From JANXSS01 sp043729515 (GTDB lineage: Bacteria > Pseudomonadota > Gammaproteobacteria > Burkholderiales > Burkholderiaceae_D): a DNA stretch of 9,812 nt. Location of the stretch: contig JAYTLK010000099.1 of the NCBI GenBank assembly GCA_043729515.1, positions 1-9,812 on the forward strand, in the 5' to 3' direction. The notes under the pieces are model-generated. The model saw only the letters and a list, made by a program, of their open reading frames with translations, had not been told where the DNA came from and ran no database searches. The position numbers were made by a program, and so were the translations under genes. Shown piece by piece: positions 6,364 through 9,812 of this stretch (position 1 is its first letter; every line of letters begins with the position of its first letter).

Positions 6364-7026
6364 TCAATTCCGCTCGCGCTCCGCGATCTGCGCGTCGCGC
6401 AGCTTGAGTCGGTGCACACCCGGCGTGCCGATCAGGTCGCGGTCGTGACAGGCCATGATCATGCTGCAACCCTCCTGCACCAGCGTCGGGATCAGGGCAA
6501 TGACCTGCTCGCGCGCGGCGCCATCCAGGTTCGCGGTCGGCTCGTCGAGCAGCAGCAGTTGCGGCTTCAGGATGCGCGCACGAGCCAGCGAGATGCGCTG
6601 CTTTTCGCCACCCGAGAGCGTCGCGGTCGGGCTGTCGCGCAGGTGCATGATGTCGGCCCAGCGCAACGCTTCCTCGACCTCGCGCGCGATCGTCGCCGTC
6701 GACGCCCCACGCGCTTTCAAGCCATAGGCCAGGTTTGCCGCGACACTGCCGGCGAACATCACCGGATGCTGATGCACATAGACGACCGACGCCCGCATGG
6801 CCGGCGGATACGGCGCCAGCGGATGAACGACGCCGGCGTAGGTCAGGCGCGACACCGTTGCCGGCGTCAGGCCGCCGAGAATGCGCAGCAGCGTGCTTTT
6901 GCCGCTGCCGTTGGCGCCGGTCAGGACATACGCCGTGGCGGCCTCGATGGCGAGATGGTCGATGTCGAGCAGTACGCGCTCGCCGAAACGCTTGTGCAGA
7001 CCATCGATTCGCAGCAAGGCGCTCAT
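6364..7026 (-). CDS. tupC: ABC importer ATP-binding protein, tungstate type (TupC-like)
   Basis: The 220-residue ATPase has all the ABC motifs: Walker A GANGSGKST (37-45), Q-loop Q86 in YVHQHPVMF, signature LSGGEKQR (137-144), Walker B LLLLDEPTANLD (157-168) and switch H194. The start at 7026 overlaps the stop of the permease gene by four bases (ATGA), so the pair is translationally coupled. A longer reading upstream lies antiparallel-free inside the permease gene in another frame and was discarded. It should energise uptake by the neighbouring permease from the cytoplasmic face. The tungstate assignment rests on the partner permease, since ATPase sequences alone are poor guides to substrate. 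It lacks the C-terminal TOBE/MOP-like regulatory domain seen in ModC, which fits TupC. It is the last gene of the cluster. Confidence 0.85.
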   Translation of the reverse strand: MSALLRIDGLHKRFGERVLLDIDHLAIEAATAYVLTGANGSGKSTLLRILGGLTPATVSRLTYAGVVHPLAPYPPAMRASVVYVHQHPVMFAGSVAANLAYGLKARGASTATIAREVEEALRWADIMHLRDSPTATLSGGEKQRISLARARILKPQLLLLDEPTANLDGAAREQVIALIPTLVQEGCSMIMACHDRDLIGTPGVHRLKLRDAQIAERERN

Positions 7027-7730
7027 GCCGCGCTGGTGCGATTGCCGACATCGCCCTGCACCAGCGCCAGCGCTGCAGTGATCAGCAGCGCCAGCGCGAT
7101 CAGCACCATGCCCAGCGCAATTCCCTGCGCGAATTCGCCCTTGCTGGTTTCCAGTGCAATGGCCGTGGTGATGGTGCGCGTCTCGCCGGCGATGTTGCCG
7201 CCGACCATCATGGCGCAACCGACTTCCGAAATCACGCGGCCGAAGCCATTGATGATTGCGGCCATGACGCCGAAACGGCTTTCATGCAGGACCGTGCGCA
7301 TGACGCGCCAGCGCGAGGCGCCCAGGGTGACGGCTGTCTCGGCCAGGCGGGGGTCGGCGGCCTGCACGGCACTGAGCGTGAAGGCGATCAATACCGGCAA
7401 CGCGATCAGCACCTGCCCCGCCACCACGCCCGATTGCGAAAACAACCAGTGCAGATCCCCGGCCGGCCCATGTCGAGACAGCAGCAGATACAGCAGCAGA
7501 CCGATCAGCACCGTCGGCAGCGACAGCGCAGCCTGTGAGAGCCAGATCAGGATGCGGCGTCCGGCGAAGCGATGGGTGGCGATCAGATAGCCCAGCACGA
7601 CGGCAGGCGGGCCTGCCAGCAGCAGGCCGAGCAGCGAGGTCTTGAGCGAAATCCAGATGATGGTCCAGAGATTGCGGTCGCCGCTCAAGAGCAGTGCGCA
7701 GGCGTCCCGCAAGGCATCAAGCAGCCGCAT
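7023..7730 (-). CDS. tupB: ABC importer permease, tungstate type (TupB-like)
   Basis: This 235-residue inner-membrane protein has about five or six hydrophobic segments, near residues 22-50, 60-84, 102-122, 155-165 and 200-224. The cytoplasmic coupling loop ETAVTLGASRWRVMRTVL (131-148) is the EAA-type sequence that contacts the ATPase. The segments ISEVGCAMMVGGNI (167-180) and TTAIALETSKGEF (188-200) match what I recall as highly conserved in tungstate permeases of the TupB family, more than in ModB or CysT. It would import tungstate, possibly also molybdate, from a periplasmic binding protein. That binding protein, normally TupA encoded next door, is not in the window. The start lies six bases after the fdhD stop, without a strong ribosome-binding site, so expression probably depends on translation of fdhD. 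Confidence 0.83.
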   Translation of the reverse strand: MRLLDALRDACALLLSGDRNLWTIIWISLKTSLLGLLLAGPPAVVLGYLIATHRFAGRRILIWLSQAALSLPTVLIGLLLYLLLSRHGPAGDLHWLFSQSGVVAGQVLIALPVLIAFTLSAVQAADPRLAETAVTLGASRWRVMRTVLHESRFGVMAAIINGFGRVISEVGCAMMVGGNIAGETRTITTAIALETSKGEFAQGIALGMVLIALALLITAALALVQGDVGNRTSAA

Positions 7731-7736
7731 GCGTGC

Positions 7737-8576
7737 TCAGGCGGAGCGGACGGCGAGGTTGACCAGCTCCGGCTCGAAGATCAAGCGGTCCTTGGCGCTC
7801 AGCAGCAGGAAATGCTTGCCGGTGCAGCGCGCCAGCAAGCTCATGTGCAGTTTTTCCGCCACCAGGTGGCCCATCTGCGTGGTGCCGGAGCGCGAGAGCA
7901 GGAACGGAATGCCCATCTGCCCGCCCTTGATCACCATTTCCGAGGTCAGCCGGCCGGTGGTATAAAAGATCTTGTCGTCGCCACGCATGTCGTCCAGCCA
8001 CATGCGCCCGGCGATCGCATCAACCGCATTGTGGCGGCCGACATCCTCGATGAAGTACAGCAGCGTGCCTGCCGCATCGAACAAGGCGCAGCCATGCACC
8101 GATCCGGCCTGTTTGTAGACCGAGGGCTGGGTGCGGATGGTGTCGACGATCCGGTAGAGCACGGACTGGCGCAGGCGTGCCGTCGGGTCCAGGCGGATGG
8201 CGTCGACCTCGTCCATCAGGCCGCCGAACATCGAGCCCTGTCCACAGCCTGTCGTCACGACCCGGCGCGCAGTGCGTGCCTCGATGTCGGCCACGCCGCT
8301 GCGGGTCGTCACCGCCACCGAATCGACGTCCCAGTCGACCTGCACCGATGCGATGTCGTCCAGACTGCGCACCAGGCGCTGGTTGCGCAGGTAGCCGAGC
8401 GTCAGCGCCTCCGGCGCACCGCCGAGCGTCATCAGCGTGACCAGTTCGCGCTTGTCGAGATAGACCGTCAACGGCCGCTCGGCCGGAATCGCGATCTCGG
8501 ACGACCTGCCGCGCTCATCGAGCACCTCGACCTTGCGGGTCAGGCCGATGACGGCATTCGACAACTGCGGGCGCAT
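7737..8576 (-). CDS. fdhD: Formate dehydrogenase accessory sulfurtransferase FdhD, with atypical C-G-Q-G motif
   Basis: FdhD proteins take sulfur from the desulfurase IscS and transfer it to the Mo/W-bis-MGD cofactor, which is needed for active formate dehydrogenase. This 279-residue protein shows the family pattern: ERPLTVYLDKREL (33-45), a central VVTTGCGQGSMFG (106-118), FIEDVGRHNAVDAIAG (175-190) and FYTTGRLTSEMVIKGGQ (204-220). The active-site loop, CxxC in E. coli FdhD (C121 and C124), here reads C111-G-Q-G, so only the first cysteine is present. Other cysteines are C163 (in VHGCALF) and C251. The neighbours fit: a tungstate-type importer directly downstream (6 bp) and the Fe-S carrier gene apbC upstream. 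A DUF4399 lipoprotein gene lies 21 bp upstream. No formate dehydrogenase structural gene is in the window. Confidence 0.9.
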   Translation of the reverse strand: MRPQLSNAVIGLTRKVEVLDERGRSSEIAIPAERPLTVYLDKRELVTLMTLGGAPEALTLGYLRNQRLVRSLDDIASVQVDWDVDSVAVTTRSGVADIEARTARRVVTTGCGQGSMFGGLMDEVDAIRLDPTARLRQSVLYRIVDTIRTQPSVYKQAGSVHGCALFDAAGTLLYFIEDVGRHNAVDAIAGRMWLDDMRGDDKIFYTTGRLTSEMVIKGGQMGIPFLLSRSGTTQMGHLVAEKLHMSLLARCTGKHFLLLSAKDRLIFEPELVNLAVRSA

Positions 8577-8597
8577 GGCGATGGAACCGGGCAGCGA

Positions 8598-9047
8598 TTA
8601 CTGAACGGTAACGTTGATCGACTTGTTCATCGCCGGGCCGTAGGCCTGGTGGTAGCCGTTCCCGAACTGCATCGTCAGCTTGTATTTCCCCGGCGGCAGG
8701 GTCAGGACGGTTTCCGTCTGCGCCTTGCCGAAATGCAGATGCGTCGCATCAGCCGGAATGGTGCCCATCGAAGGGATATCCTCGGCATTGACCAGCAGAT
8801 GATGATGACCGGTGTCCGGCGCGAAGGTGCCGGCCGGCTGCACCTGCATGCCAGTGACGCCGAACTTGACGGTGAACGGGCTGGTCACGGTGGCGCCATC
8901 GCGCGGCTCGACGAATGCAACCGATGGCCCAGACGAGGCCGATGCGCTCGCGGCCCCGGCAGACACCGGCTGCGTGCTGCAGCCACTGGCCAGCAGGAGG
9001 GAAAGAAGCAGGCTTGCAGCCAGGGTCAGCGACGATGTCGGTTTCAT
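8598..9047 (-). CDS. DUF4399-family lipoprotein
   Basis: The 149-residue product begins at the ATG at 9047, chosen because AAGGA follows a run of seven A (9052-9061, minus strand) just upstream and because a signal peptide starts there. Residues 1-22 are a lipoprotein signal with hydrophobic core LAASLLLSLLLA and lipobox ASGC, so C23 would be lipidated. An Ala/Ser-rich linker follows (about 24-41). The rest (42-149) matches the DUF4399 family: GHHHLLVNA (80-88), THLHFGKAQTE (102-112), LPPGKYKLTMQFGN (117-130) and a last H133. The clustered histidines could bind metal, but the family has no proven function. It sits between apbC (38 bp) and fdhD (21 bp) on the same strand. A longer frame running upstream overlaps apbC and is not the gene. 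Confidence 0.85.
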   Translation of the reverse strand: MKPTSSLTLAASLLLSLLLASGCSTQPVSAGAASASASSGPSVAFVEPRDGATVTSPFTVKFGVTGMQVQPAGTFAPDTGHHHLLVNAEDIPSMGTIPADATHLHFGKAQTETVLTLPPGKYKLTMQFGNGYHQAYGPAMNKSINVTVQ

Positions 9048-9085
9048 GGAATCCTTTTTTTCAATCGAGGGAACAGCGGAAATGC

Positions 9086-9811
9086 TCAGTCGTTCTTGAT
9101 GACGATGGTCGGAAACTTGCTCGACATGTCCTTGGCTTTTTCCGCGACCTTGACGGCGATCTTGCGCGCGATCTCCTTGTAGATCTGCGCCACCGGTCCA
9201 TCGGGATCGGCGACCACGGTCGGCCGGCCGGCGTCGGAATGCTCGCGAATCGACATCGTCAGCGGCAGGCCGCCAAGAAAATCGACACCATATTCCGCGC
9301 ACATCCTTTCTCCGCCACCGGTGCCGAAGATCGCTTCGGCGTGGCCGCAATTGGAGCAGACGTGGGTGCTCATGTTCTCGACGATGCCAAGGATCGGAAT
9401 ACCGACCTTCTCGAACATCTTCAGGCCCTTGCGCGCGTCCAGCAGCGCGATGTCCTGCGGCGTGGTGACGATCACGGCGCCCGTGACCGGCACCTTCTGC
9501 GACAGCGTCAGCTGAATGTCGCCCGTACCCGGCGGCATGTCGACGATCAGGTAATCCAGATCGCGCCAATTGGTCTGGTCCAGCAACTGCTGCAGCGCTT
9601 GCGTGACGATCGGGCCGCGCCAGACCATCGGCTCGTCCGGGTCGATCATGAAACCGATCGACGACACCTGCAGGCCATGGTTCTCCATCGGCTCCATGGT
9701 CTTGCCGTCATGCGTCTCGGGCCGGCCGGAAATTCCCAGCATCATCGGCTGCGACGGACCATAGATGTCGGCGTCGAGAATGCCGACCTGCGCCCCTTCG
9801 GCGGCCAGCGC
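9086..9811 (-). CDS. apbC: Iron-sulfur cluster carrier ApbC/Mrp, N-terminus outside the window
   Basis: The frame runs off the right edge. The visible 241 residues begin ALAAEGAQVGILDADIYGPS, a conserved part of the Mrp/NBP35 P-loop ATPases just after the deviant Walker A, which is outside the window. Further features are VDMPPGTGD (the Walker B/switch II region), TTPQDIALLDARKG, and CSNCG (codons within 9344-9358), whose two cysteines bridge a [4Fe-4S] cluster between the subunits of the dimer. These proteins bind and hand over Fe-S clusters in the cytosol. The internal ATG at 9745 is not the real start, since conserved sequence continues upstream of it. It is the first visible gene of the minus-strand cluster leading through the lipoprotein, fdhD and tupBC. 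No terminator hairpin was seen after its stop, so read-through into the lipoprotein gene is likely. Confidence 0.94.
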   Translation of the reverse strand, partial: ALAAEGAQVGILDADIYGPSQPMMLGISGRPETHDGKTMEPMENHGLQVSSIGFMIDPDEPMVWRGPIVTQALQQLLDQTNWRDLDYLIVDMPPGTGDIQLTLSQKVPVTGAVIVTTPQDIALLDARKGLKMFEKVGIPILGIVENMSTHVCSNCGHAEAIFGTGGGERMCAEYGVDFLGGLPLTMSIREHSDAGRPTVVADPDGPVAQIYKEIARKIAVKVAEKAKDMSSKFPTIVIKND

Positions 9812-9812
9812 C

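Noticed and set aside
7572..9182. Long plus-strand open frame across fdhD and the lipoprotein gene
   Set aside because: It is antisense to several well-recognised genes and has shadow-like composition with no domain. The high GC content of the third codon position keeps the opposite frame free of stops.

Overview
This is an ordinary, gene-dense piece of a high-GC proteobacterial chromosome. Gene families and sequence style (YihY with a C-terminal extension, WrbA next to a DUF2069 protein, ApbC, FdhD, a TupBC-type transporter) fit Betaproteobacteria, most likely Burkholderiales. That placement is inference from family resemblance, with no marker gene to confirm it. I see no insertion sequence, phage gene, CRISPR array or toxin-antitoxin pair, and no gene-free stretch longer than about 160 bp.

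Layout, left to right. Positions 1-113 hold the 3' end of a plus-strand membrane protein (LysE/RhtB-like), which overlaps tail-to-tail with a minus-strand YihY-family membrane protein (103-1389). From a 62-bp divergent intergenic region a plus-strand cluster runs rightward: a WrbA-type flavoprotein quinone oxidoreductase (1452-2063), a DUF2069 membrane protein overlapping it by four bases, an FAD-dependent D-2-hydroxyacid dehydrogenase (2486-3931), and a small secreted DUF4124-like protein (4064-4333). From the right an FMN-dependent L-2-hydroxyacid dehydrogenase of the LldD type (4396-5541) converges on it, with a RidA-family gene (5678-6073) upstream on the same strand. A tRNA-Arg(UCU) gene (6135-6208, minus) follows.

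Positions 6364-9811 are one tight minus-strand cluster, probably an operon. In transcription order it contains apbC/mrp (Fe-S carrier ATPase, truncated by the window edge), a DUF4399 lipoprotein, fdhD (sulfur transfer to the molybdenum or tungsten cofactor of formate dehydrogenase), and the permease and ATPase of a tungstate-type ABC importer (tupB, tupC). Together these point to assembly of a molybdenum/tungsten and Fe-S formate dehydrogenase: metal uptake, cofactor sulfuration and Fe-S delivery. The formate dehydrogenase itself and the tungstate-binding protein TupA are not in the window.

No new system is evident. The points most worth a second look are the FdhD whose CxxC motif reads C-G-Q-G, the tupBC pair without tupA beside a histidine-rich lipoprotein, the possible leaderless start of wrbA, and the D- and L-hydroxyacid dehydrogenases converging on a tiny secreted protein.
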